From positions 168,653 to 232,652 of the forward strand of contig NW_022985221.1 of NCBI RefSeq assembly GCF_010093535.1: a stretch of 64,000 bases of DNA, read 5' to 3'. Position 1 is the first letter of the stretch. Every line of letters starts with the position of its first letter. The notes under the pieces are model-generated. The model made no database searches, had not been told where the DNA came from, and was given only the letters and a program-made list of their open reading frames with translations. Positions 1-11,386 of the stretch are shown piece by piece. A program made the translations under genes and the position numbers. The DNA is from Lindgomyces ingoldianus (taxonomy: Eukaryota; Ascomycota; Dothideomycetes; Pleosporales; Lindgomycetaceae).

Positions 1-33
1 TGGATTCGTAATGAAAATCTGTGCGGTTCTTAC

Positions 34-617
34 CGGCTCCTTGCGAGTATAATTGAAGGTATCATGCGTTGTCTCGATAACTTTACCCTCGATCTTGTCT
101 GACCAACCACCATAATACCTCAAGGTACCGGCGCAAGCGCCCACATCGCCCTTCGCCATGGTGATGGCCTTGCCATTGTCCAATGACTCGGCCGCGGCGA
201 GGATGTCAATGTTCTTCTCAAACAGGTCCGCCAATTTTACGAGGAGCTTTCCTCGGTTCTCGGGAGTCTCCTTCCTCCACGGGCCCTCAAAGGCTTTCCG
301 CGCAGCAGCGACAGCAATGTCGACATCCTTCTCGGTAGCTTCATGGACGGAGCAGATGACGGACTCGTCGGAGGGGTTGATGACCTCAAAGGTCTTGCCG
401 TCCACGCCCTTGACCCACTCGTTGTTGATGAAACTGAGATGTTTGTCAGCTGACCGTGAATCAAAGTGGAAAGGAGGAGCAAGCGGTTCCGCAGGCAAGC
501 GCGAGAGGGGCAGCGGCGAGATAGCACGACATCGGGCCGAGAAGAGGGGAGTACCTACAGGCCGGTAGGCTGCTCGTACTCGCCGGAATGCGGCGTCTTG
601 AGTGTGACAGAAGTCAT
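34..617 (-). CDS. Aldehyde dehydrogenase, N-terminal part (runs off the left edge)
   Basis: NAD(P)-dependent aldehyde dehydrogenase, which oxidises aldehydes to carboxylic acids. Exon 1 is 559-617 and exon 2 is 34-433, joined across a 125-nt intron that restores the typical start PTGLFINNEW. The protein begins MTSVTLKTPHSGEYEQPTG. Family landmarks follow: GKTFEVINPSDESVI, then AARKAFEGPWR, ESLDNGKAI and LRYYGGWSDKIEGKVI, ending TFNYTRKEP. A GTAAG donor at 33 starts a second intron, and the catalytic Cys and Glu lie outside the window. The order of landmarks matches the fungal ethanol/acetaldehyde-utilising enzymes (aldA type), but substrate and compartment cannot be decided from this third of the protein. 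No targeting peptide is evident. Family call is firm; the subfamily is inferred. Confidence 0.93.
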
Positions 618-2150
618 ATTGACGGTGAAATGTGAACTAGGAACTTAATCGAGGGGTATCCAAGAGCTGAAGTCAAAGGAAGAAAGAAAGCTTAAAGGAG
701 GACCAGTTCTTTGATGGGTGGTGAGGGGGGGGACGGGCATTAACTTAAGTAGCACCCGGGAATGGTTGCATCATAGGAATGCTTCACCCAATGGTTCCGC
801 TGCCTCGGACCTCAGGAGCCCGTCTCGAACGCCCTTGAATCCAGCGAGTCAGATCGTGCGTTGCACCTGGTGCTGATGCCGGAGAGCCTTGAGAGCTCTC
901 TATCGTGCCCCGCCTCTCGCAGCTCGGTGGCGTGTACCCCTCCCCCACAAACGCCTCCCATCTCTTTGGCAAGGTGCAAAAGCCGCCGCTATCCTACGTC
1001 AACCCGGTGCATCGCCCACCAAAAACGCAAATCCGCTCGTGCCTATCCAATTAGCACCAGGCCCAGACCCAAAATAACTAATCACTTCCGAGCTATTCCC
1101 ATCTCCAATTCTTCTGCAATGTCAATTTCAAAGCGGGCAGTCAGCAAACCCTCTCGAAACCGCAGCCCTGAAACTCAGAGTTCCCTGAAAGCAACGTGTG
1201 AACCAGCCTCCCTATCCTCCGAGGCCCATGCAAGCTGTCCAAATCCAGTATCCCACTATCCCGCCGAGCACGATCCCAGCCATGCACTCGGCTTCCATTC
1301 GAGCGAGGAGGTGCCCGCAGTCCATGTGGCGTTTTACCCCTTCTTAGCACCCCTCCCTCGCAAAACCTAGACCACAACCTACTTCCCTAGTCTGACTGAG
1401 CTGTCTGGTGAGACTAACGACAGCTTCCAAAACCTACGCGCCGTGTCATGCGGCCACCCGAGCCAGGCAGACTCACTACTTCTCCGGAGTGGATCCAGCC
1501 ATCGGATGAGCGCTCCATTTCCCCCTCAGCCGCAAGGACCTCCGGAAGTCGTGATAGAACCTAAGCTACTGCTTCAGAATGACCACGTTTTGGCGGGAGC
1601 AGACCAATGGTTGCTGCCCCCGCACAAAGGGAATCCTGAACACCTGAGCTGCACCAAAGCTCCTCAACATCAGCTCACCATCTACCCAGACCCACATTCA
1701 TCGTAGGGCGATGGCAAAGCCATTGCCCACCCAATCCTAGGTTGACCTCCACAGCCCAAAAGTCAATAGCCACCCTTCTTCGAGCATTAGTGGCACCCCA
1801 AAGGACTTCAAGGCTGCATGTGTTCGTGATCATAAACTCCGTCCCTTCAATTAGCTACCTGTCGGTCGAGGAAGCGCCGCACAGTGAGACACCATTCACC
1901 GTCTAGTATACAGGTTGTTGCAATTTGACCTTTGAAATCGCCGTCCGCCCGGAAAACAAGAATGGCCTCTCCCCGGCCAATGACACCGAAATATCAACCG
2001 GACCATCCCTAGTCGAAAAGCACTGAAAATCGAACATTTAAGCCAGTCCACTCATAAAACCCGTCCCGCAGCCAGAGAAGATGAAAATTATAGGAGATGT
2101 GCTCGGTTAACCTCGAAAGGAGCTGCTGGTCGCCCCGATTGTGAGACAGC
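618..2150. other. Intergenic, no gene seen
   Basis: Upstream region of the aldehyde dehydrogenase and downstream region of YRA1. It holds a short G-rich run (about 722-735). Open frames here, such as 861-1370 on the plus strand, have no recognisable domain and look like chance. Confidence 0.6.
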
Positions 2151-3668
2151 TTACAACATCTCATCGTCCATGTTGGTGTCGCCGCCGGCAGTCTGAACAG
2201 CACCGCCGCCATTCGTGGCCATTGCGTCACCGTCAGTGCCATCTTTCCAATAGTCAACCATATCGGCATCAAGCTCCTCGGTGGTTTTCTTCGGTCCACG
2301 GGTGCTGCGACCGCCTCGTCCCCCACGTTTGTTGCCACGCCCACGGCCTCCGGCAGGCTTGGTAGCTGGCTTGGGCTTATCCTTGTCCTTCTTCGCAGGG
2401 CTGTGGGTTTGTGAGTTGTCGTTATCAAGCTACACGTGATCAGGGGTCTTACGTGACTCGGTCGGCGAGGCTCTTCTGGGGGATGGCCGGCACGGCGGAT
2501 GCGCTGAGGAGAAGTTCCACGCGAATTGGACGCTTGTCAATGCTCATCCCATTCAGTTCTGAAGCCGCCTTCGCGCCAAGGTCTGGTCGGGGAAAGATGA
2601 CGATGGCGCTACCTAGGCTTGCTCCGTTTGGTCCATATTGGAGGAGAACCTTCTTCGGCTTGCCAATGGTTTCGGTGAAGTAGTTCTACTCTTGGTATTA
2701 GTCAATCGTACTAACAGTCCTGACGCTCGCGTTGTGACTAGTGGGGGAGAAGAAAGCAATTCGAGTCCTAGAACGGGAGGTAGAAAGCAGAGTAGGCTAT
2801 TCGAGTATCGCCGGTAAGGGAAATCCAATCAAAGTGCGGAAATGACGTCTTTGACATGGCGAGTGCATTCGGCCAGCGAGGCAGGCAGGAGACAGCGTTG
2901 GAAGTCGGCACGACACTAGGTGGGGTGCGGTTCAAGTTATAGGCACTAGTTGATCACAGTCTGCTGATAACACGGCGCTCTTTCCCTCTGTGAAACTGCG
3001 ATGACCGTTGGTGCTGGATGCTTCGGGCGCTGTCTTGCGCTGTCGTGTGCTAATTTGTTTCGCTGCCGTCCTCGCTGATCGAAATGACACTGCTGTCAGA
3101 CAACACGCCGACTCTTCATGGTGGGTAGCATCTCATGCACGTCTGCGAAGTTCTATAGACACGCCGTGACTGCCAAGCACTGGCCGTGATAGATACCGTT
3201 CGGCAAGACGCTCAGGCACGTACGCCCGTGAGGAACACCCGAACCGTGGATAGAGCAAGGTGCAGAAACTACGCTCGACGTTGTTGGACTCGCGATAGCC
3301 CGTATAACGACGATGAGATGATAAAAGGCGCAGAGGCCTTCACCAATTCTCACGTACCTTTATGGTGATCTCGTCAACATCCTTGGGCTACGACATGTTA
3401 GCAGTTGTCTTCGAGGGGAAGTGGAGAGGGGGATGCATACCAAGTTGGAGATCATGATCTTGGAGTCGCCAGTGGCAGGAGTTGGCGCAGACGGGGCAGC
3501 CTTATTTCCCTTGGCTTGCCTAGTCGACTTCGACACTCCGCCGACAGGCGCTTGAGTGGTGGCAGTACGGCCGGCAGATCGACCACGACGACCTCCGCGG
3601 CCGCGACCCTTGGATCGGCGATCCTGGAGGATCTCATCGAGAGACTTCTCGAGCTTGTTCTCAGACAT
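2151..3668 (-). CDS. YRA1: mRNA export adaptor Yra1/ALY-REF (RRM protein)
   Basis: TREX-associated RNA-binding adaptor that hands spliced mRNA to the Mex67 export receptor in the nucleus. Exons are 3441-3668, 3358-3387, 2453-2685 and 2151-2400, giving 246 residues. The N-terminus MSENKLEKSLDEILQ is the conserved UAP56-binding (UBM-type) motif. An Arg/Gly-rich stretch (RGRGGRRGRS) follows, then one RRM (about residues 71-146) with the RNP-like segments IMISNL and KKVLLQYGPNG. A second RGG box (GGRGRGNKRGGRGGR) comes next, and a C-terminal motif, TEELDADMVDYW, matches the end of yeast Yra1. Introns 1 and 3 are 53 and 52 nt, but intron 2 (2686-3357) is 672 nt and cuts the RRM between IK and NYF. 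The gene is divergent from VPS11. All phases close. Confidence 0.93.
2686..3357 (-). promoter_or_regulatory. YRA1: Unusually long YRA1 intron 2, probable autoregulatory intron
   Basis: A 672-nt intron with donor GTACGTGAG and acceptor AGTAG, about ten times longer than the other introns in this window. It contains no coding signal. In budding yeast the long YRA1 intron mediates negative feedback on Yra1 levels. The matching codon boundary here suggests the same role, but that is inference. Confidence 0.6.
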
Positions 3669-4240
3669 TGTGATGTGGGCGGTGGAGATAGTTTAGCAGA
3701 TGAATAAGGATCGGGAAGGAGTGAAGTCGACGGCGGGTTTGGGGAAGCTCGTCGGATATATGCGGATCCTATGGTAGAGACGGCCGTCGCAAACACGCGC
3801 GCAGCTCGGTAGGGATAGAGCGACGGAGGGCGCGATGAGGACAGAAGAATTTGACGCGCTCACTCGGCTGCAAAGAGCGTGTTGTGAAGTATGGGACAAC
3901 GGGGTCAAGGAGAGCAGAGGTTGAACGCTCCGCTGTTGCGCGTTGGCAGACTGATGGTTGGATGGGCGGTTGGAGATGGAGAAAGATTTGTTGGGGTGAG
4001 AGAGAGAGTGGTGGTGTTATGTAGGAGAGGGGAGAAGAGAAGGGGGAGGCTGCGCAGACAAAGGCTTTCGCGACTGCCAAGATGGGCAGTGTCAGCGGGC
4101 GCTTTCTGTCTGCTGCTGCCTAGCCCCAAACAGGTCTAGTGCGGCTCTGTGACCGGCAAGCGCGACCATCCCGGCCGCAAGAGCTCCTGCCCGGCCATGA
4201 GCGCAGCTGCTACATTTCCAGGCATGGCACCTTGAGCGCG
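3669..4240. promoter_or_regulatory. Divergent promoter between YRA1 and VPS11
   Basis: 572 bp separate the two start codons. The plus strand carries purine-rich blocks (about 3995-4050), so the minus strand is pyrimidine-rich, as is common near fungal transcription starts. No clear TATA box is visible. Confidence 0.55.
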
Positions 4241-7200
4241 ATGTCTCTGACTCTGGTAAGAAAGCTATTCACAGTCGCAGATATTGAAAATGCTGACCAA
4301 GCCCAAGTGGCAGTTCAAGTTCTTCGACGTCACGCAGGTCAAGCTCCCCGACGATGAGAGCTCCTTCCTCGCTGAGGTATCACCCCCGCTTCTCACTTTC
4401 TAGAAAAGCCTCCTCACCCCTTCGCAGCCAGGAAACATCACATCGGTCGCATCGGGCTCGGAAAGTGTCTTCTTCGGCAGCGCTGATGGCTTCGTTCGCA
4501 TCCTCTCGCAGGCCTTCAAGGTCGTGCGGTCCTTCAAGGCCCATGATACGGGCGCTATTACGCACATGAAGCAGGTCCAGGGCACATCACTACTTGTCAC
4601 CATAGCCGAGGACCTGTCTAACGAACCTGTTCTGAAAGTATGGGCCCTGGACAAGCTAGAAAAGAAGTCCGGCATCCCTCGATGCCAAAGCACCCTCACA
4701 ATCCAAAACGGTCGGAAGCAGTTTCCCATTTCCGCATTTGCAGCCCTCGAAGACCTTTCGCAACTTGCCGTTGGGTTTGCTAATGGCGCAGTAACGGTCG
4801 TGCGGGGCGATCTCATACATGATCGTGGCGCGAGACAGCGGACCGTCTTCGAGTCAGAGGAGCCCATCACCGGTATCGAGTTCCGGGAAGGAACCACCAC
4901 CACTTTATATATCGCGACCACGGGACGCATCTTAACCTTGGTGATATCGGGCAGGGGCCAAGGGCAACCGGCAAAATCCCTTGACGAGACAGGCTGTGGT
5001 GTCGGCTGTATGGCAGTCGACAAAGCTACACGTGACGTGGTTGTGGCGAGAAACGACGCCATCTACTACTACGGCCTCCATGGCCGAGGACCGCCGTTCG
5101 GTTGTGAGGGGGAAAAGAAGATGATTACAATATTTAAGGACTATGTTGTGATAGTATCTCCCCCAAAGACGAACGCAATGCCTCGCACAAATCCTTTGAG
5201 GGCCTTTGGAATTGGAGCTTCTGACGATGTTTTCAACACCTCGACCTTCACACTTCTTAACACCGAGTCGAAATTTGTGGCACACCAAGAACAAATATCG
5301 TCGCAAGTGAAAGCCATTGTGTCGGAATGGGGTGACCTCTTTGTGCTTACCATGGATGGGAAGGTGGACTACCATCGTCTCTCTTATCCAAATGGGTTGC
5401 TGACTGAAACGCAGATCTTCCGGTACCATGAGAAGCCTTTTGCACAGAAGCTCGATATCTTGTACCAGCGCAATCTCTACATCCTAGCTATCAACCTTGC
5501 ACAGAGGGCAGGTCTCGACTCGTCGCAGCAAAACGTTATCCTGCGAAAGTTCGGCGATTATCTCTACCAGAAGCAAGACTACGACCTGGCAATGCAACAG
5601 TACCTTAAGGCCATTGATAATACTGAGCCTTCACAAGTAATCCGCAAAGTTGGTCTGTTCCTCTCCCATCGCCCTTCCACCGCTCACACCTCGCTCAGTT
5701 TCTCGATACCCAGAGAATCCACAACCTGATCGAGTATCTCGAAGAGCTGCATGATCACCACAAAGCAACATCCGATCATACCACCCTTCTTCTAAATTGT
5801 TACGCAAAGCTCAAAGATGTCGATAAGCTTGAGGAGTTCATCAAATCTCCGGGAGATTTGAAATTCGATCTTGATACTGCGATCTCTATGTGTCGTCAAG
5901 GGGGCTACTATGACCAAGCTGCGTACCTAGCCAGAAAGCATAGTGAACATGAGCTCGTCGTGGACATTCTAATAGAAGACTCGAAACGATATGCTGAAGC
6001 ATTGGCCTACATCTGGCGGTTAGAGCCTGAAGTGGTGAGACTCACATCCTGCGCAAAGCCTGACCCTATGCTAAACTTTTAAAGGCTTACTTCAACCTAA
6101 TGAAATATGCCACCGTGCTCCTTCAACAATGCCCCAAAGACACGACTCAGATCTTCATTGACTACTATACTGGCACTTTCCGACCCAAGAAAGATGCTAT
6201 CGTAATCCCTAACGCCCCGGTGTCATCGGGGATGGGTATAAGTATTGCCTCTAATGCAGTCCAGAATCTTGCTGCTCTCCTTCCTCTTCCGTACATGAAT
6301 GTCAGTAATGTACAATCTCCTCCTTCTGCTGGCGAACAAAAGACGACTTTAAGCCAGGCTCAGATTGTCGAGACGAGCATCGACGAACCACCTCCTGAGT
6401 ACAAAGCTCCAAAGCCCCGAACTGCCTTCTCTGCCTTTGTAGATCACCCTCAGGAATTTATCGTGTTCTTAGAGGCGTGCATTAAATCCGAGAATCTTAG
6501 AGAGGACGACAAGGTCGATCTCTATACCACATTGTTCGAAATGTACTTACACACTGCCTCTTCCAAGAAAGATAGCGAACGACAAGAATGGGAAAACAAG
6601 GCGAAGAAGCTCGTCGAGGGAAAGAATATCCCGATCGATACCTCTAATGTCCTTTTACTCTCCCACCTCTCCAACTTCCGAGACGGCACGATCTTAGTGT
6701 GTGAACAACAGGGTCTCCACTTCGACATCTTCCGTTCATATACATCCACCCAAGACACCCAAGGCGCAATTCGAGCCCTAAGAAAATACGGCCCAGAGGA
6801 ACCAGCACTGTATCCAGCAGCCCTGGCATACTTCACATCTGACCCAGAAATCCTGGCGGAAGCCGGCGAAGAGTTACATGCTGTGCTGAAAAAGATTGAC
6901 GACGACGGGCTTATGGCGCCTCTCCAGGTCATACAAACATTAAGCACAAACGGTGTCGCGACCATGGGCATGATCAAGAAATACCTCGCTACAACCATCG
7001 AACGCGAGCGACAAGAAATCGCAACAAACCGGCGCACAATCGAAACCTTCCGCTCCGACACTGAAGCCAAGCAGATGGAACTCAATAGCCTCGCCACCAA
7101 ACCAGTCGTCTTCCAAGCCACCCGCTGTAAGATCTGTCCGCATCCGCTCGATCTCCCCGTCGTGCATTTCTTGTGCAAGCATTCTTTCCATCAGAGGTGT

Positions 7201-7413
7201 CTGAGCACGGATGAAGATGTTGAGAATGAGAGTGTCGAGTGTCCGATTTGTAGTCAGCAGAATCAAACAGTGAGGACGATTAGAAAGGCCCAAGTGGAGA
7301 GTGCGGAGAGGCATGATATGTTTTTGGATGCTTTGAGGAGAGGGAAAGATGGTTTTGCAGTTGTGAGTGAGTGGTTTGGAAGAGGTGTTATGGGAATCGG
7401 TGCTACCGAGTAG
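4241..7413 (+). CDS. VPS11: Vacuolar protein sorting protein 11 (HOPS/CORVET core, RING-H2)
   Basis: Core subunit of the HOPS and CORVET tethering complexes at late endosome and vacuole. Exons are 4241-4255, 4308-4376, 4428-5648, 5699-6034 and 6085-7413, giving 989 residues. The N-terminal half is a beta-propeller (ITSVASGSESVFFGSADG, KVWALDKLEKKSG, ISAFAALEDLSQLAVGF). An alpha-solenoid follows (LYQKQDYDLAMQQYLKAI, DHTTLLLNCYAKLKD). The C-terminus carries a RING-H2 finger at about 895-940 (CKIC, CKHSFHQRC, CPIC). The first exon is only five codons: joining it to TGG at 4308 gives MSLTLWQFKFFDV, which resembles the conserved VPS11 start. An unspliced alternative start is the ATG at 4290. Two introns appear to use AAG acceptors. 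The gene is convergent with the GH79 gene. Confidence 0.93.
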
Positions 7414-7621
7414 TAAGGACATAGATTTGGTACTGATAACACTTGCATGGGAAGACCTTGGGCCTGTTGTTCTTTGTGTCAACAGATGGTGAGTAAATTG
7501 TGCTTCCTGTCGCTAAAGAGAATGCGACTCATGGACCAATGTTAATAGAACGCCCAAAGTTTATACAGAAACAAAACCATATTTTCTTTCACTTTTAGAT
7601 TTACTGAATCTTCCAACCTCT

Positions 7622-9288
7622 TCACAAATATACCACCACCGCCTCACTACTCCCAACACTCACACTCGCCCTCACGCCCTCAACCTTCACAGTCTCCTTC
7701 ACCTCCGTCCCTACCACTTTGCACGTCCCATCCTCAAATTTCTGCCCACCCCACGTTGGACTACTCCCCTCATCAACCCTACTCGTCGCACTTTGTGCCG
7801 TCAACCTCTTCACGTGGACACTCTCCCCTTTCAACCCCTCCAAAACAAAAACATGACTCCCCCTCGTACCACTAGTAAAATACTCCGAGTTTACCAACGC
7901 AACTCTCGCTGGATTCCCGTCTGCCCCGAAAATAACATAAGCGGCATATGCGCTATTCCCGGAATCGATAGCGACGATAGATTTTCCACCGCCGAAGGCG
8001 GAGGCGGCGAAGATGGCGCCGTAGTAGGGGGCCCCCATGCTGTAGCGACCGAACCAGCAGTATTGACACGCACCGATCGTGCCGTGGTGGAAGTAGAGTC
8101 GGGAGATGCTGGAGGATGTGGCGCGCAGGGAAATAGAGGCCACCCAGAGGGCGGCGCCGAAAGAGGGGGAGACAGAAGCTGCACCTCCGCCGGTTGCTGG
8201 GGGCGAGTTAGATAGGCTGGGGTTGAGTGGAGAGAGTATTTGAAGGCTGAGAGATTCGAAAGAAAAATAATAATACAGGGTAGCGGAGCAGAGTCCAGGG
8301 ATGGGACGGGCGATAGAGTAGGGAGGCGTACCACTGTTTGTCTCTCCAAAAACATACTCCTTCCCTGCCTTCCTTGCCGCGGCTACATCGCTCTTAAACG
8401 AATTTACATTCTTGACGACATTTGCATGGCTCATCAAGCTCTGGATGCTACCTCCTGGGTAGTTATGATGACTGAACGTCTTGATATAACCCAGTGCCGT
8501 GGAATTCTGGGCGTTCAGCAACTGCTCCGCGCCCCATTGTGGTGGACTTTGTAAAGAGTTGGATGCTTGGATGAGGTTTCCGATTGCTTTTCCTACCTGC
8601 ATTTGCCAGTTGGCTTGGCTCGCTGCATCGGTTGCTGCGTTCCATGTCCCTTTTGCGATTGCTTGGCCATCAGATTTGAAGTCTAAACAATACCCATTAG
8701 CATCAACTCTCTCCCACACAAATTCCCATTACTTCCCTCATATTAGCTAAAATAAAAACCCGCTACATCTTACTTACACTCAGGTTCATTCCCCATCTCC
8801 ACCCCCACCAAATTTCCCATAACTCCCTTCGCTTTCTTCGCCGCCTCCACTGTGTTCCCAACATCGTTATGCCCCCTATTCAACCCCAAAACAACCCGCC
8901 CCTCATACCCCCCTGCCAGATCGAAAAACCTCGGACCATACTTCAGCGTCTTCGGAGCATCTTTATCGCTTGCTACAGAATACGTTACGTACGCGGACAG
9001 GTTGGGGTCATAGTCCGCGCGATCTTGCGTCGTGCCTCCGATGCGGATTGGCGGGTAGGTTCCTGCGTATGCGGCTGCGAGGTTTTTTTCACATTGCGGG
9101 GTGGCGGTTACGTTTGTGCGGTAGGAGGGGAAGGTGAAGAATTCGTAGGAGAGGCCGATGGGAGCGGGGTCGAGGGTTGCGGCGGTGGTGGGGGAGGTGG
9201 GAGGGATGGTGTAGGTGGATGTGCTGGCTAGGGTTAGGTTGGCGATCCAGGTCCAGATCCAGATATGTTGGAGGAATGGTATCGACAT
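7622..9288 (-). CDS. Secreted glycoside hydrolase family 79 (beta-glucuronidase-like)
   Basis: Extracellular retaining glycosidase of the heparanase/beta-glucuronidase family, expected to trim glucuronic acid from plant arabinogalactan or similar glycans. Exons are 8778-9288, 8332-8682 and 7622-8196, giving 478 residues. A signal peptide covers about residues 1-22 (hydrophobic IWIWTWIANLTLAS). The acid/base is E168 in GNEPEY, and the second exon junction rebuilds this site exactly. The nucleophile is E284 in FGETNSATGGG. The C-terminal part (from about residue 290) matches the GH79 beta-sandwich domain: VSPSFGAALW, GAPYYGAIFAASAFG and VALVNSEYF. Intron 2 (8197-8331, 135 nt) is a multiple of three and has no in-frame stop. 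A TATA-like stretch lies near 9457-9466 on the coding strand. Exact substrate is not predictable. Confidence 0.9.
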
Positions 9289-9690
9289 GTTGAGGCCGAG
9301 GAAGTTTTTTGTGCACGGAACAAGAAATTTAGGGACATGATCACGTAGACAGAATTTGTGCCTGGGAGGTGGACTATATGAATGCGATGCGAATGGGAGT
9401 AGAAGAGTACGAACGCCAGGAATCTAGGAATCTGGGGATGGAAGATTTTCCACGATACATATATAGTAGCGCAGAGGCGAATAGAGGGAAACAATCTTGG
9501 CTCTATGTACGCAACGCCGTTTAAATAGTATGAAGCCGGGTTGTTGTGGAAATGTAGAGTGCGGATAATTTAGCCGTCGTTTAACTGAGGGAAGATCATG
9601 GCAGCCACGAACTAATGTGTTGGATCCTAGATAGGAGAGTGGAGGTATCCACATTTGAATTGTGAAGCTCTCATACTTTCCATGTCCGTT
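9289..9690. promoter_or_regulatory. Upstream region of the GH79 gene
   Basis: Holds a minus-strand TATATATG-like box about 170 bp before the GH79 start. No coding signal was seen. Confidence 0.4.
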
Positions 9691-9699
9691 AGTAAAAAA

Positions 9700-10275
9700 T
9701 GCCGGCCCTTTGCATACATACGTAGTAGGATTCCAAAACCCTCCACATGCAATTCCCTACACCGCGTTCACATCCCAATACCGCCCCATCCACTCCGGCC
9801 TTCTAGAAACCATAAACCCCCTCCAAACCAACGGCGGTACCAAATTCCCCGTCGTCTTTACCAATGCCTCCCTCTTCATCCCCGTCTCCTCCCCCCCCTT
9901 CACCGCCAAATAGATAAAAAAACCTAATCAACGGCACCTCGGAAGCCCCTGGAAATTAATACATCGTAATCCTCAGCTCAACCCCTCAACATGTATTCGG
10001 AATCGTGAGGAGGAGAGGAGTGGTGACTTTATAGATGATCATTACTAGGAGTTGGATTAGGGTACTGGTGTTGGGGGAGCGGTTAGGATTGACGGTTAGT
10101 AGAGGAGGTTTGAGAAGGGTGGAGGAGGGTGGAAGAGGGTGAGAGGAGGAGGTAGGTTGCGAAGATTAGGCTTATGACAGTTTAGATGATGAGGGCGTAG
10201 TGCATGTTGGCTCCGTAGGTGTTGGGGTTGAGGGTTATTGTTGCTGAGGGGCAGGGTGGGGCGGACATTTTAGGT
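9700..10275. pseudogene. Possible relics of small membrane-protein genes
   Basis: On the plus strand, about 9730-9913 reads as a protein-like, C-rich frame (landmarks PPHAIPYTAFTSQYRPIHSG and TKFPVVFTNASLFIPV) with no good start. On the minus strand, from 10270 downward, a start MSAPPCPSATITLNPNTYG is followed by MHYALII, a TAA stop, and then a hydrophobic stretch TVISLIFATYLLLS with a further stop and frameshift (LLVMIIYKVTTPLLL). The base composition flips from pyrimidine- to purine-rich between the two parts. I do not recognise the family. It could also be chance composition. Confidence 0.3.
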
Positions 10276-11380
10276 GAGGGGTGATGGAAGGATTTTAGAA
10301 AGGTTTAGACCAACTAAAAAAAGATGAAAGGGAGACGGCGTGAATGTATAGCATTTGAGTGTGAATGAAGGAATAGCAGGAGTGTATAGGTGGGTGTCAC
10401 TCCCATCACACAGACTTCAAGCATCGATATCCCCAGCTTCAACACGATACAAAGATGTGACAGCATATTGTCCTACAAAACCGCCCTGTACATTAAGAAT
10501 CAAAGGTAGAGCCGATAAGTTTTAAACCCACGGGAGGATGTGATCTTCCGGAAGGATGTGTCAGATCTCGTCTATCTTTTAAGGTAGAAAGCTCGGAGCT
10601 CATTTTGAGGGGTGGCCGTAGTTTAAGTTAGGTAGGTAGGGTTTGGAAAGTATGGTATCGAAAGTTAACTTATAGTAGCGGGTGGCGTTGGGTCTGGGAA
10701 AGAGAGGAGGACGCTGGACTGGACTAAACTCTCCGTGTCAAGCGTTAATGCATCAAGGGAGGTGCTCTGATTAATGCGTAAGTAGAATAGAAGGGTCGTT
10801 GTTAAACTGTTGTGAAGTCTTCGTGTGCTGGATAATTGAAAGAAAGGGCCACAATGAAAGCAAGGAAATGAAGAAGAAATATCGACGCTAGTATGACTGG
10901 TCTAATAGTAGGAGAATTTTTAGATATTTGGGGTGACAGGGGTAAGTTAACGTTTCGTGGGCAACCAAAATGATATCGTATATTATTGGAGTCCAGAAGA
11001 GATGAATAAGGATAGTGACGTGTGACAGTGTTGCGAATGCAAGAACGGCAAGTACGGCAACAGCAGGCACGCGGGTGCTTAGACAAGTTAGTTGTAACTA
11101 CGACTTGGGAAAACTTGCTTGCGTAAAAGACAATAATAGGTATAAAGGTGGACGTATTGTATCCTTAAATCTTTGGAGCCAGAATTGGGGCTAGGGATTC
11201 TGGACTCTGGACACCTCCACAGCTCCAAAATACGGGTTGTTTCTATGGTTGATATCTACCACGCATCACACTCAAGCACTCGAAAAGCCTTTCAATCCAT
11301 CTGCCGTTGACCCTACAGTGACTGAGTGGAACACACCTGAATGTTCATGTGCACCTTTACAAGACTTGATCTAGGATTCC
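10276..11380. other. Gene-poor stretch
   Basis: No supported gene. A minus-strand frame at 10802-11086 is hydrophobic in two competing frames and could be more decayed membrane-protein sequence, but nothing in it is recognisable. Confidence 0.4.
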
Positions 11381-11386
11381 TTAATA

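Noticed and set aside
861..1370. Plus-strand frame of 169 codons
   Set aside because: Low-complexity Ser/Pro composition, no domain, overlapping frames on both strands; looks like chance in intergenic DNA.
4400..5062. Minus-strand frame of 220 codons
   Set aside because: Fully antisense to the conserved beta-propeller coding sequence of VPS11; a shadow frame.
6522..7178. Minus-strand frame of 218 codons
   Set aside because: Antisense shadow of the VPS11 C-terminal exon.
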